From Ignelater luminosus (taxonomy: Eukaryota > Arthropoda > Insecta > Coleoptera > Elateridae): a stretch of 64,000 nucleotides of DNA. Numbering within the stretch: position 1 is the stretch's first letter; each line of letters starts with the position of its first letter. The stretch covers positions 78,284 to 142,283 of the forward strand of contig VTPC01000942.1 in the NCBI GenBank assembly GCA_011009095.1, read 5' to 3'. Of this stretch, positions 24,501 to 36,400 are shown piece after piece. Below the pieces are notes generated by a model. The model did no database searches, had not been told where the DNA came from, and saw only the letters and a program-made list of their open reading frames with translations. A program made the translations under genes and the position numbers.

Positions 24501-27500
24501 GCTCTATTTTAAGCGAGTCCGCAAGCAGAACAAAAACAAGAGGACACGGAGGTGTTCGAGTTTTCTGGGGCACTCTGTATAACAGCATGGAAGAATTGGC
24601 CAAACTCAAATAGAAGTACTTCACATATGTTTATCTCAGCTGATGGAATTATAATTGGAATTGTGTAATCAAAATAAGGGTAGATAACTGGATCAATTAT
24701 TAAAATTTATTGTCTGAAAGGCTATATCTTTCGAGCATTATTTCGAGAAATAGTAACAAATCTTAAAATTAAATATTAATAAAATGTCTTTTTCAAATAA
24801 AAACATCTGGGAATGCAAAGCATAACTACCACGAATTCCTGTTTTGTTACTTTTTCAAATTTTGGCGGCCATTTTGACCATGTTCCCGAGGTAATATCAA
24901 AAAACTAAAAGTATACGTTTCTCCTTTGGAGTTTGTTGAACATTTTTATAAATAGGGTGTAATATAAAAGACACAGCGTCACAATTTATTATCCAATTTT
25001 AGTAAACTGAAAACCAAACTAAACAGCTTTTGGAATACTGTGAAAACTGTCTGTCCTTCATGGTTTTGTTTTCAAAATGCACAGTACCTACATATTCTTT
25101 TCCAGATTCGGATAAAATTTCTTTTCTGACTTGCTGTTTACATATTATTCTGTATTGATTGTTTGGAATATTTAGATTATCTTATGTGGTAAGAATAGGC
25201 CGACAGTCCCGGTTCTTCGAACTCAACAAGCTTGAATAATTTGTCTTTTTTAGCCTCAATCTTACTAGATCTATCTATATTTGCAATCTAGCTTGACTGA
25301 ACCCAATTTTGGGCCAATTTCTAAGACATTTAGAAACTTAGAAAGAGAATTTTATTTTGAAACCTCAGAGCAGGTGTAAACTTACTTCAATTCTATCTTA
25401 GAAATTGATCCAATCATCTAGGCATTAGGCAAATGTCAATTTTGCTATTATTATTAACCAATCAAGACAATAAACAGGCAAATTCTTTGATATCTTTATT
25501 TCTTATGTTTTGTTCCTAATAATTAATAAGAAAACTTTGTATTTACGTATGTTGTCACTGAAATGGACAGTTTCGTTTATGTTTTCTTTGGAACTCAAGA
25601 TTTCATAGACTGTCCAGAAGAAAACGTGACGATCGTAATTAAGACCATGAAAGTCTTGCCAAATCAACGATTTTGACGTCGCATTTTTCATTGCCACAGT
25701 GATAGAAGCTGATAATTGTACCTTTCGAGTTTAGAAAAGTCAACTTTTTTCTTTAAATATTCCAAATTTAAGCCTATATGTTTGTTGGATGCAGGCACGA
25801 CTGTTGTTTTTCTATACTTTTTTTCCACCCCATTATGTGCAAAACAGACAGATTAATACTTTCTGTCTTATTATTGACATTATTGGCGAAAGAAATTTAT
25901 TAGATTTGTGTAGACTTGATTGAACTTGACTATTGTTTTATTTCATACATTTCATTTTGAGCAGGGCTGTAAAAATCAAACATGAAACATTTCAGAAACT
26001 ATTAACATTGAACAATTGAAGTGTGCAGGGCATTTCATTTGTTTGCTTTAAATAGATAATAATCAAGGAGCGGCATCGAATAGTTGATGGCCCAGTAAAG
26101 TTGTCCGTATACCTAACCGCGATGCTATTAAACACGTTGAGTTTATGGATATTTCTTAGGCGGACGGCTAGACATGTGCAATTCGCGTAAAATAGTGACG
26201 TACTTTCTGCAAGATCAGCGCAGGCCAGTGATACAACACATTTTCGTTTTATTATATGCATATGTACGTACATTGATATAATACTTGGTAAACGCTCCAC
26301 CGCTGGCATGATCACGTCACCGATTCTTTTCATGACGCATCAACTTACTGATACCGCTCCTTGGTCATAATTAATAATTGTGTAATGTGTATAATTTAAA
26401 AATGAAAGTGAAGTTGTTACTGGTAACAAAACGGTTTATTTATTAATTTCGATATGCAAGTATTTATTTTACAAAATAACTAAAAAAAAAGTATTTTTTC
26501 ATAGGCCGCTACGGATCGCTTTTGTGTTTAACCTTTGATGTCTTTAACCCTTAGATATGATTTTGACAAACTCGTTTATTCGTATAAAATGTTGGGTTTA
26601 TTTTGTTAGATCTGATCTTTAAAGTTTTAAAATGATATTACATGTAATAAGGATTGCAAAGAAAGGCAAAGTTGACTTTTTGATCTTTCAAACACTCTTC
26701 CTGTTTACTTAGAGGGTTATATCGTTGGAATTCCTTTTTGCGTAAATTTCTCTAAAAGAATATTACCTTCCGGAATGTGTTTTTATATAGCAAAAACTAA
26801 AGAAAAAACGAGCGTTTTGGAGGCATTATATTTATGATAACAGAATTAGTGAAAACATTTTGTTCTTACCATTTTTGTTGTATTTATTCCGGTTACATAA
26901 TAAGTAATTATGCGAATCGGAATAATATTGTGTTAGAAAACGATTTGATTTGTTTTGGAGTAATAGTGATTAATGAATTTTTATCTTGGATAAGCAACAT
27001 AAAAATATAAGACTTATGTTTAAGGTATAAAGCACATGTGATTCGCTAGGTGATGTTAAATGGTGAAAGTTTGATCCATTTTTATGTATGTTCGATATGT
27101 CTGATGTCTGTCTATATTCTTTACACTTACGTCAAACTTCTTGCTTTGAAAACCAATACATTAAAATCTAAAAATTAATTTTAAACTGAAAACAGATAAT
27201 GAAACGAATTGAAACTAATGTAAAGTTAAATGAAGTCAAGTCATTTATACACATGCTTTTAGTAACATTCTTTCGTCGATATAATGAAATACTAGATTAT
27301 TTCTTAGTTATACTGAAACACCGTTTTGTTAATAATAACTACTTTTTGAACCGATTATAATAACATTTGTAACTGTATAAACTAATAGATCTTCATAAAA
27401 ACAGGTGAAACATCTTCAGCATACAGTTCAGGAGCTTTAGGCTATTCCGACAGATACATTTCTACATTCATTTGGTTAGATAAATTAGGTGTAGCCGCAA

Positions 27501-28205
27501 AAACTGGTTTGGATGTGGTTGTAAGGCAGACATTGTTCCAAGGAAACTATGCATTAGTGGATAAAACATTGGATCCTAATCCTGTAAGTGTATATTACTG
27601 ATTTACTTCTGCTAATTAAATAAAGCTTTGGACTTAAAGGATTGGTGGATAAGTGTGTTGTATAAGATGCTAGTTGGACCAGAAGTTATTACATGTTATG
27701 ATATGTTAAATAAAAATGTTCGACTCTACTGTCATTGTACTAAAGTATCTGCCTATGGTATTGCACCTTCTGTTACAGGTAGTTTTTGTCGATTAATAAA
27801 AGTATTAATAAGTAGCTTAATTTTATTTACTTTTTATAGTATTTGGAATGAATATGAAAAATACCGAAGCAAAGGTGAGGATAGAAGGAATTTTCCCTGG
27901 ATTACATAAAGAAGTAGCGACAGATAAGGTGTACGCATATGTATTGACTCCATATTTAACCTTACTGACAAAGTATGCTCTATAGATGTGTTGTGTTATG
28001 AAGATTACTAAATAAGATTTATTTTTATAGACATATTCAACTGAATGATGATATCTTATTTTTACTACCAGATGGAAGTCTACCACCTCTTAATCCAAAA
28101 GTTGTCAGCCCACATCCATACCTGATAATGCCACCATACTCGTTAGCGTTTTGGGTAATACCAAGCCCTTTTGTACATTGCTCTTCAATAATCTCAGACC
28201 TTTAA
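21512..28205 (+). CDS. HPSE: Heparanase (GH79 endo-beta-glucuronidase), ten exons
   Basis: Exons by frame and GT-AG sites: 21512-21629, 21682-21904, 21963-22165, 22221-22394, 22455-22683, 22744-22880, 27405-27583, 27640-27778, 27840-27972, 28031-28205 (TAA). Phases agree at every join. From the Met at 21575 this gives about 548 residues, close to vertebrate heparanase (about 543). The enzyme cuts heparan sulphate chains. GYLRIGGTMADRLVF, MWELGNEPDRFRHAF (acid/base Glu) and WLGETSSAYSSGALG (nucleophile Glu) are clear. GNYALVDKTLDPNPDWW and PDGSLPPLNPK mark the C-terminal part. Near the N-terminus a 20-residue hydrophobic stretch (STCALIICLVLLILSLLAVI) follows a short basic segment, suggesting a type II membrane anchor rather than a cleaved signal. 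The true start is uncertain. The first intron uses a GTTAGT donor. Confidence 0.92.
24405..24577. mobile_element. Small MITE with CAGGGTATCCCAG-type ends
   Basis: The left end CAGGGTATCCCAGCAAAC faces the right end whose reverse complement reads CAGAGTGCCCCAGAAAAC. The element is about 173 bp and non-coding. TA follows the right end, while the left flank reads CA, so the target duplication is imperfect. Confidence 0.65.
24805..24925. repeat. Dispersed repeat, copy A (relative at 41112-41360)
   Basis: It shares with 41112-41360 the ordered blocks AAAACATCTGGGAAT, ACGAATTCCTGTTTTGTTACT and GGCGGCCATTTTGACCATGT, with substitutions and indels. The orientation is the same. Class unknown. Confidence 0.55.
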
Positions 28206-28308
28206 TATATCAAATACTTTAAATTATCAATGAGATTTTGTTTAGTGTCATAGATTGTGCATATGTTTAATGGCCAGTCATTTTTGTGATATTGTGAATT
28301 CGTTCTGT

Positions 28309-28314
28309 AATAAA
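28309..28314 (+). terminator. Polyadenylation signal of heparanase
   Basis: AATAAA lies about 105 bases after the heparanase stop codon and is followed by T/G-rich sequence. This fits a short 3' UTR. Confidence 0.6.
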
Positions 28315-30099
28315 TATTTTTGTAGTAGAGTGTTTTACTATTTTTTAAGACCAAGATAGATACACAAACTTAGTTTCTTATGGTATGGTAAATAGCTGTA
28401 CAAAATTGGACAATTTGAGTACTGTAATCTAAAAAAGAAGTATTATTTTCTTGTTGTATATCTATTAAAGATATTTTTACATATTTTACTACCATAGTAA
28501 TCAGGCAAAAAGAAGTATAAAATCTACTTGTATAAGCTTGTCTTGACCCAATAAGAATGGCATCTTGGAGGCTAAAATGCTGTTAAAATCAAATAAATAA
28601 AATAAAATGAGAACTTAAAAGTCTAAAAAGAAACCCTTCATATTGACAGAAAACTGTTTGTTATGCTAGCGAACTAAAAAGGGATACAGGAATTTAAAAA
28701 GAAAATTAGTGGTATCATATGTTTTAGGTTTAGGAAAGTTACGGTCGTGTACTTGTCGAAAGAAAAGCCTAAAGAAAACGAGATGGGAGCATTTATCACA
28801 CTTAGTACTAGGTGGTTGGATAGCATAAAATTCGAACGATCTTTTTATTATGCTTTAAATCAAGAGATTAATAGAGATAGAGATGCGTTTAAAGTGCAGT
28901 GTCACAAAACTAATAAACATAGAATCGTAAAAAAACAAAAATATTTTTTATATGGCCCTCAGTATTCATGTAATTAATTTGTACAATCTAATAGCAGTTC
29001 CGACTTTTTATAGTTTTATTAATTTATTAATATTTGTCTGAATTGTTTAGCCAAATTTACTTTATTATTAAGATAATTCTCGTCATTGTATTGTTTGATA
29101 ATTCTAACCAAACTTTTGCTGAATTCTTGTGATTTGCAAGACTTAGTCACTGTCTGGAAATTTGTTTTGCTGATTCATTTTTTTGACTGTGTTCACGATC
29201 GCTATATTTGTTTTTATCTGCCTTTGACGGACATCACCAAGTCATGAAAGTTTCGATTTATCGTGTTATCGTTCTGAATTAACCAAAAATAATTTGTTAC
29301 CTAAATGCTAATAAGGCGCTTCCTTTATTTACAATGTGATAACATCGCCTTAACCAATTATGTGTTTTACATGTTAACGACGCAGTAATAAGTTGAAATT
29401 CATCTTAAGTTTAATTCTTTATTGCTTATTAGTTATTAATTAAAACATAATATAGAAAGTTGAAGTTTTAATTAATCTTTCATGTAAATTTTGTTAGCAA
29501 AAATCAATTCTCTGTTCATCTCAAGTTACTTGTAAGTATCTACTATTAGTATCTACTACCATAAAATCTTTCAGTTGAGTTTAAATCGATCAATTTGCTT
29601 CTCATTCGCTAAAAAAATTTACTACCTATGTGAAAAGTTAACTTCACGAATTCTAATTTTATTTTATGTTGTTATTGAGCTCAATCAGTAGAGCTCGAGT
29701 TTAAACCTAGTCTTTTTTCGAATTTTTGTAAGAAATACCTTATTGCTTATAATTAAATTAACTCGCAGGTGCAATAGGAATTTATGCTTTTCCCAATTTA
29801 CTACAAGGCCTTATTTAATTTCCGAAAATTGTGTGGTGCCCTGTTTAGTGTAGATAATTGTTTGCACAGCGCTCAAAATTTGAAAGACTTTTTGTTTTGT
29901 TTGTTTTTAATTTAGTTTTGTCGTAAATGATGTAGAATTCTCTTTTACATATTTCAAAAGCAAGCTTCGTTGTAGCAGGCCTGAAGATTTTGAGAGAGGT
30001 TATGTAAGAAACTTCAACCACAAGTGCTCATAGATTATCTATACAATTACAAATATTGAAGTCCACCGCAAGCAGAAGCTTTTGCAAGATTGGCAAGTA
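28315..30099. other. AT-rich intergenic DNA
   Basis: A 76-codon frame at 28747-28977 has no recognisable features. A weak tRNA-like A-box/B-box pair near 29680-29705 could be a SINE remnant but is not convincing. Otherwise nothing is seen. Confidence 0.4.
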
Positions 30100-30589
30100 T
30101 GTACCTATGTATGATAGACGCAGTACTCGGGTCCCAGGGCCCATATTGTGCAGACTGAGATAAACTGCTGCTTGAAGAACTAATATGTAATTAAAATAGT
30201 TGGCCTGTGGGAGACCCGCTGCTGGTACAAATGACAGTATAGCCCCCCGTCTGAGTTTCTTGAATGTCTTCGGGTTTGAAAAGTAACCACCAAAGTAACG
30301 GTGCCTTTTGGTCTCTTTTGAAAAGTGGATAAATATTTTCTAATTGTTACTGCAGTGCCTGCAAAAACTATATTCTTGAAGTCAGATAGTGTTGAGGTTC
30401 TCGTTGGAATGAGCATTCATATAATTCTTCTGCTTATTTTGAATTGAGTCTGAAGTTTTGGGGGTAGGTTTTTTTTATAGTCTAGCTTGGCTCATTCGCT
30501 CTGAAATCTGCGAAGAGTCCAGTCAGTAATATATTTGTTAGCATAGTTTAGTGGTATACTAAGAGGCGGCTTTGGTTTAGAGATAAGGC

Positions 30590-30837
30590 CAGTAACATCC
30601 CTTCTGGCCAGGGCATCGTTATCGTTATTCTCTACGTGAGAGTGACCTGGACCCCATATAAGAGCCATTCACGTTTGGCCACAAGACGGCCAGGGAATTG
30701 TGACACTGTAAGACGAGGTATGATGTAGTAAAAGATGTGCTCGAAGATTTTGATATGCTAATTTGCGTATCTTCTACGAAGATTCTCATGTGCGCAAGGC
30801 AGAATAGTGATGATCTCCGACTAGAATATTGTCGCAT
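30590..30837 (-). pseudogene. RNase H domain remnant of the retrotransposon
   Basis: The segment HSHVENNDNDALARRD resembles the usual GHSGVEGNERADELAR block of retrotransposon RNase H, with the last acidic residue altered context. The frame is broken upstream (30625-30837 is open in another frame). Confidence 0.6.
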
Positions 30838-31458
30838 ACCTACTAGGAGAGAATGAAAGTTTCATTCATTGTTTGAATTCAAAGACTTTTGCGCTATTGC
30901 TATCCCTGGTTTTGGATCCGTTCGAGTATCAAACAGGGCCATTTTGGGTTGAACTGAGTGGACTAAATCTAGGGTTTTAAAATAGTATATAAATGGATTT
31001 ACAAAAGTATACATGAGAGGAATCTAATTCTTGCTGCGAGAAACGGAACATTCCTTATTAAAAGTTAAGGATCTGAGAGTATATGAATTGTATTGTTGAT
31101 TCATTTATAGATCAAACTTAACCATAGAGGTGAGGCGCAGTAGCTTGATTATTGGGCCTGTCTGACTTTTAAATCTAAGTTTAAACTCCATGCGCTTGCT
31201 GTTTTCTTAATCAACAACTATAATGCCAAATCCTCTGCGAGGCCGTTTTCGCTTCCTTCTTTATCATAATGTGGAGTGGTGGAAGGTTGAGGAGGACCTA
31301 TAGGACATTGGTGTAAGTAATATGGTATCTAAGCACCTCTCACCTGTTCTAACTGGTTCTTGGTGAAGATTCTCTGAGATGCGGTCTATCAAACAAGAGA
31401 AGTGCATAACATACTAGGTCTAGTTACCACGTATAGAATCACTGTATGACCTTGGGAC

Positions 31459-32041
31459 TTAGATTCTATGTTTTGCCAAAAATCCTTTTTCGTATCCAAT
31501 AAAAAGAGATAGTCTTTTGGAACTGCCTTTCAATATGTTCTTTCTAGGACAGGATGGTTTATCATTCAGGATTACTTCTAGATATTTAACTGTTCTGGTT
31601 TGAGGTAACGCAACGGTGAATAGAGAGGGGGCTTTAAAGCGTTCAACTTTTTTTTTTTGGTTGGTGAAGAAAACTAGATTAACTTTGTCACGGTTGACAG
31701 TCAGTCCGCTCACTGTATTTCAGTTTTGAATTATATTAAGAGTCCTTTGCATGAGCTCACTTGTAGTTGCAGGAATTTCCCAGAGAAGAGAAGCTCTGCG
31801 CGAAAAGAATGTTTTCATTGAGTCTACGTAGAAGCCCATCAGGTACAAGGCATCACAGTATTGGAGATATAATTCCTTTCTGAAGACAATTTTGGATAAC
31901 AGACACTCTAACGGTTGACCAATTGAGACTTTCTAGTACCTTTCTGTTTTATTAGTGAGCATGGGTCGAATTCACTTGACTACTGCAGGGGAAATACCCA
32001 CTCTTTAAGAGAGGTGCAACGTTGTGTTATCGAACGCTTTC
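31459..32041 (-). pseudogene. Reverse transcriptase palm/thumb remnant
   Basis: Reading from 32041 downwards, AFDNTTLHL is motif A. A diverged middle follows with several stops; the YADD catalytic box is not recognisable. Then TSELMQRTLNIIQN leads to the open frame 31713-31459 with SGLTVNRDKVNLVFFT and TRTVKYLEVILNDK. The order and spacing match R1/Jockey-type reverse transcriptases. The protein cannot be functional. Confidence 0.8.
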
Positions 32042-32043
32042 TA

Positions 32044-33348
32044 AAGGGTTTTCCAATAGGAGGTGTTATTTTGAATAGCCCGCTATTTCGGTAGATGTCA
32101 CTTTTGAAGCTATCATTTTTTGACATTTGACAAGTAGAAACTACGCCATTAATAAATATGGAACGATACACGCTTCAACAACGCATTGAAATTATTAAAA
32201 TTCACTATAAAAATGGTGAAAATTTGGCAGAGACGGTTCGTAAAACTCGAACATTTTTGGGTCACCGTGAAGCACCTTGTCGGACCGCAATACAGAAATT
32301 GGTGAAAAAATTCGAGCTCTTGGGACAAGTTAGTGATGTGAAGAATAAAACCCGTGCACGTCGCTCAAGAACAGCCGAGAATATTGCTGTTGTAGCCGAA
32401 AGTGTTAAAGAAAACCCAGGTTTGTCCATTCCTCGTCGTTCTTTGGAATTAGCCATTCCACAAACGTCATTACACCGTATTTTGCATAAAGATTTGGGTC
32501 TTAAGGCTTATAAAGTCCAGTTAACACAAGAACTCAAGCCGGCCGATCATCAACAACGTCGTGTCTTTGCTGATTGGGTCGTTGAAATGCATGAAAATGA
32601 TCCAGAATTCCATCGAAAAATCATCTTGAGTGATGAGGCCCATTTCCACCTCGGTGGCTTCGTCAACAAGCAAAATTGTCGGATCTGGGGCTCAGAAAAT
32701 CCAAGAGTTATTGTTGAAAAGTCTCTCTATCCTCAACGTGTGACTGTTTGGTGCGGTTTATGGTCCGGCGGAGTCATTGGACCTTACTTTTTCGAAAATG
32801 AGGCTGGAGCAACAGTTACGGTGACTGGATTGCGCTATCGAGAGATGATTAACGATTTTTTATGGCCGGAATTGGATGGTATTGATCTGGACAACGTTTA
32901 CTTTCAACAAGACGGCGCTACGTGCCACACAAGCAACGAAACCATTGATCTTTTACGGAAAAAGTTTCCGGACCGTGTTATCTCTGGAAGAGGTGATCAC
33001 AATTGGCCACCGAGATCTTGTGATTTAACACCTTGCGACTTCTTTCTTTGGGGCCACGTGAAAGAGAAGGTCTACGCCAACAGCCCAGCGTCGATTCAAG
33101 ACCTCAAAGATGGAATTCGTGAGGCTATCGAGGACATAGGGCAGCCACTTTGCGATTTGGTTATGGAAAATTTCATGAAAAGGATATTGTCCTGTAAGCG
33201 TGGTCGTGGTGGTCATTTTCCTGATGTTATTTTCCACTATTAACGGCATACCTTCCTCTTTATAATGAAATAAACATCCGATCATTTATATTAAAAAATG
33301 GCACTTTTCTTTGAATATCAAAATAACACCTCTTATTGGAAAACCCTT
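32044..33348 (+). mobile_element. mariner element with DD41D-type transposase, structurally complete
   Basis: 1305 bp. The left end AAGGGTTTTCCAATAGGAGG and the reverse complement of the right end, AAGGGTTTTCCAATAAGAGG, differ at one base within the first 30. TA flanks at 32042-32043 and 33349-33350. It contains an uninterrupted transposase, so it is probably recent and may be autonomous. It has inserted into the reverse-transcriptase segment of the retrotransposon relic. Confidence 0.95.
32158..33243 (+). CDS. mariner transposase, 361 aa, uninterrupted
   Basis: It starts at ATG 32158 (MERYTLQQRIEIIKIHYKNG) and runs to TAA after VIFHY. Residues 1-110 form the two helix-turn-helix DNA-binding regions (for example LAIPQTSLHRILHKDLGLK). 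The catalytic core shows LSDEAHFHLGG (first Asp), VTVWCGLWSGG, YFQQDGATCHTS (second Asp) and PPRSCDLTPCDFFLWGH (third Asp in CDFF). Forty-one residues separate the second and third Asp, the spacing of the DD41D (rosa/Visitor-like) group rather than the DD34D of classic mariners. GRGDHNWPP before the third Asp also suits that group. Length and lack of stops are consistent with an active enzyme; activity is not shown. Confidence 0.95.
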   Translation: MERYTLQQRIEIIKIHYKNGENLAETVRKTRTFLGHREAPCRTAIQKLVKKFELLGQVSDVKNKTRARRSRTAENIAVVAESVKENPGLSIPRRSLELAIPQTSLHRILHKDLGLKAYKVQLTQELKPADHQQRRVFADWVVEMHENDPEFHRKIILSDEAHFHLGGFVNKQNCRIWGSENPRVIVEKSLYPQRVTVWCGLWSGGVIGPYFFENEAGATVTVTGLRYREMINDFLWPELDGIDLDNVYFQQDGATCHTSNETIDLLRKKFPDRVISGRGDHNWPPRSCDLTPCDFFLWGHVKEKVYANSPASIQDLKDGIREAIEDIGQPLCDLVMENFMKRILSCKRGRGGHFPDVIFHY

Positions 33349-33430
33349 TATATGTCCATATTTTGGTACAGCGCTTTCTCGATTCTGAGTACCAGGGAAC
33401 GGAAGTTTAATAGGCATGTGTGCCATCTTT

Positions 33431-36400
33431 AATGTCTTATCTTTTGTTTTGTTTTTAACAAGAAGGAGAAAGAACAAATAGGTGTGAACCTTTTAGCCAA
33501 AATCATTTTCTAGCTTCTGTCGCAGCTGAGCCGCAAGAATACCATTTGTGTCTGCACTTTTGTATGGTACAAATGAGCGATTAGCAAGGTAAGTAAAACA
33601 CAACGAAATTTGTATAAGAAATTACCAGAAAATCATGATGATTTGGATCTTTACTGGGAAGTACTGACTTAACTGTGACGCTAAGTGAATCTATAATATA
33701 CTAAGTGATCAAACATTCTTAAGGACAGTCTAAATTTGGTGTATATTAATTTTTGATGTCTTTTACAACTTGAGTTTGGTACTTACGGGACAAGTAAACT
33801 ATTTGGCACTTTAATTATTTGTTGGAGCCTGTGCGTGCTGTAATTGCTTTTCATCTGGATTAATTTGTTTATTAAATCAGTCTATCTAGTAAATAATAAT
33901 TTTTGCATGATACACCAATGAACAACAATCGTGGCTTAAATGAGTTGGATTTCTATAATGGTAACTTTTAAAATTTTATTTATTTGTTCTGGATCACTTG
34001 GTGGTACTTGGCCAAATAGTAAATTTTAGAATTTCTATAGAGAACTCCTACTATTCAGCCTGTGATGAAGATTGAACTAACTAAAAGAGGCTAAAATGTA
34101 ATCAGTGTTAGACATAATCTAGATCATTCATCCAGATCAAAACATTTATCTGTCATCTTATCTAGATATATTTTTTCTAAATCATTTTTTATCTGTAGGT
34201 ATGTAACTGAATAAAAAAAAATTACATTAGATAATCAATAGTCTTCTTTAACTTTTTCGTTTTGTAATTATACTTTTTTGATTTTTTTGTTTGTTGACAT
34301 GGTTTGTGATCAGTTATTTCAGGAATTTAGTTCAAGCAGAAGAAATACCCTAATACATGTGTGTTGTTCATCAAATGCACACTGTTTTAAAAATATCCAT
34401 GTTTTGACATGAATAAGGCTAGTTTTGATTTTTGCATTGTAATCTACTTTCTATCCCTCTATTATCTAGATAAGAAACACATAATTTATCTTATCTAAAT
34501 ATTTTTTAATGATCATCTATTATCTATAAACCCAACATCTAAATATCAATACAAAACGGTGGTGTGGGAAGCTAAAATAGAATCTACGAATGATCTTACT
34601 GTAGCTTTCCTGTATTATTAGTCAATAGTATCTTGTTTTCGCAAAAATGTGCAGATTTCATACGTAGGACATTTAACAAGATGGCAGTTTATTTTGGAAA
34701 GTTTTACCATATTTGGCAAATTTTTCAATGTCTATATTCTACGAATTAAATAAAAACACCGACAAAGGCAACTTTCCTTTGAAAAACAGCAGATTTGGAA
34801 TTTAAAAAAATTCCTAGATCTCAGATCATTAAGGGTGTACTTAATGTTTCGAATTAAACAAAATTTGTTTTGAATTATATTAGAACTACCCTAAATTAAG
34901 AAATAGTTACATTCAAATATTAAAGTGAAATTTAAAGTAAAATTAGAAGAAGAAAAAATGAAAATCTCACTGAAGTATCTATTGAATGCAAAGAAGATTT
35001 CAATAAATTTATTTTTTATAATTTTTATTAATATTTACTTTAAATTTATGTAGCCTACAAGATTGCTTTGAATCTTGCATAATATATCGAGAAATTAGAT
35101 ATCAGAAAATCATTATGAAGAGAAGTGTTTTCGAAAAAGTATATGCATATTATAATAACCCCATTAGATTGCAGAAAAAGTGTCGAATAGACATTCTTTT
35201 AAATTCTGATTCTAACAACTTCCTTATGTAAATCAGTGGTGGGTAGTAAATTTATTTATTTTTTCTTCATTTTAAAATACGTCTTACGTCTTGGATACTA
35301 AATTGAATATTTTTTATTGATAAGACGTACCAGAAAATTGATTGGTTAATTTTGGAAGTTGTATTTATTTCGTGAAAGTTAATTTTTATAAAAATCTATC
35401 TATCTCAGTTTTGTAAAAAAAAAAGAAACGATACCGATTTTCAATTTCTATTTTCAAACATATTCATAATATTATTTTACACAGTAGCGTTCAAAATTAT
35501 TTAAACATAAAGCAAGTACGAGGTTATGATATTCCACTACATTTTGTTTCTACATTCTACGAGTACTCGACAAAAATTTAAAACTGTACGTGCTATTTTC
35601 CTTAGTATATTTTATTAATTTTATTTTAAAACTTTTTTAAGGATTATGTAAACGAGTCGACTATGATTGAAAATATAGGTACTTAAAGGACAAGATCTTT
35701 TCCTCTTCAGATTTGCTGGCATTGGAATCGTGCTCGAGTATCTGTTAACAGTAAGCAATGACTTGGAGGTTTTCCATGTTCTGCAACACCTACTTTTTAT
35801 CTCTTTTTTTTTCATATTCGCCTACATGTTATTTATCATTCTCACTACGAAAAAAAAACGAATTTTTCTTTTAAGCTTTTCTTCAAAAATACAAAAACGC
35901 CAGGTGGGTTTGGAAAAGCAGAAGTAATTATTTTGAGAATTTCCTAATAGAAATTCTGTAATTAACATTTTCTTGGTATGTAGAATTTAATTAAAATCTC
36001 AATTATTTAAAACTGTTTATAATTCGTAGGGAAAGTACAAAATAAAGTTCACTCATTCGGGTGAAAACCTACGTTTCCTGGGATGATTTAGGAGTAGTGG
36101 GGATAAGGGCATCAAAAAGCATAAGAAGCCTCCCTTCCATGCTTTTACCTCAGTGATGTCAGTGAAGTTAAAAAAACCCAGTCTCTTAAGAAAAAACTTA
36201 CTGAAAAGAAAAATGTGTTTTATAAATTAAAAATTAATTCATTAACATGCATTTCAGTTGCAATATACAATATAAAATTAATTGTTTAGTATTTTGGTTA
36301 ATATTTTTGTTTGTGTACAATAAAAATACGTGTAAAGCAGATTCGCCGTAAGTAATTTTTAATTTTTTAATTTATAATTTAATAAGTGTTTAAGTTTTAG

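Larger units (their letters stand above)
22881..27404 (+). other. 4.5 kb heparanase intron 6
   Basis: This is the only long intron of the gene; the other eight are about 50-62 bp. It carries a small MITE (24405-24577) and a dispersed repeat (24805-24925). A 113-codon minus-strand frame at 25992-26333 has no family resemblance. No nested gene was recognised. Confidence 0.75.
30100..33430 (-). mobile_element. Non-LTR retrotransposon relic (R1/Jockey-like), split by a mariner
   Basis: Minus-strand fragments appear in the correct order. Upstream of the mariner is an RT approach segment (about 33351-33410: RIEKALYQNMDIE). After it come AFDNT (RT motif A, near 32025), GFYVDS and TSELMQRTLNIIQ, GLTVNRDKVNLVFFT with VKYLEVIL, an LHIMIKKEAKTAS block near 31240, and an RNase H-like GPGHSHVENNDNDALARRD near 30600-30660. 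Many stops and shifts show it is long dead. The outer ends are estimates; no poly-A tail was found. Confidence 0.82.

Noticed and set aside
25992..26333. 113-codon minus-strand frame in the heparanase intron
   Set aside because: The longest anonymous frame in the intron, but it has no motif, signal or splice support and reads like random translation.
28747..28977. 76-codon frame with charged, protein-like composition
   Set aside because: No family resemblance, and no promoter or splice context could be tied to it.
29672..29710. tRNA-like A box and B box (CAATCAGTAGAGC ... GAGTTTAAACC)
   Set aside because: The boxes are too close together for a tRNA and no cloverleaf could be drawn; at most a SINE trace.
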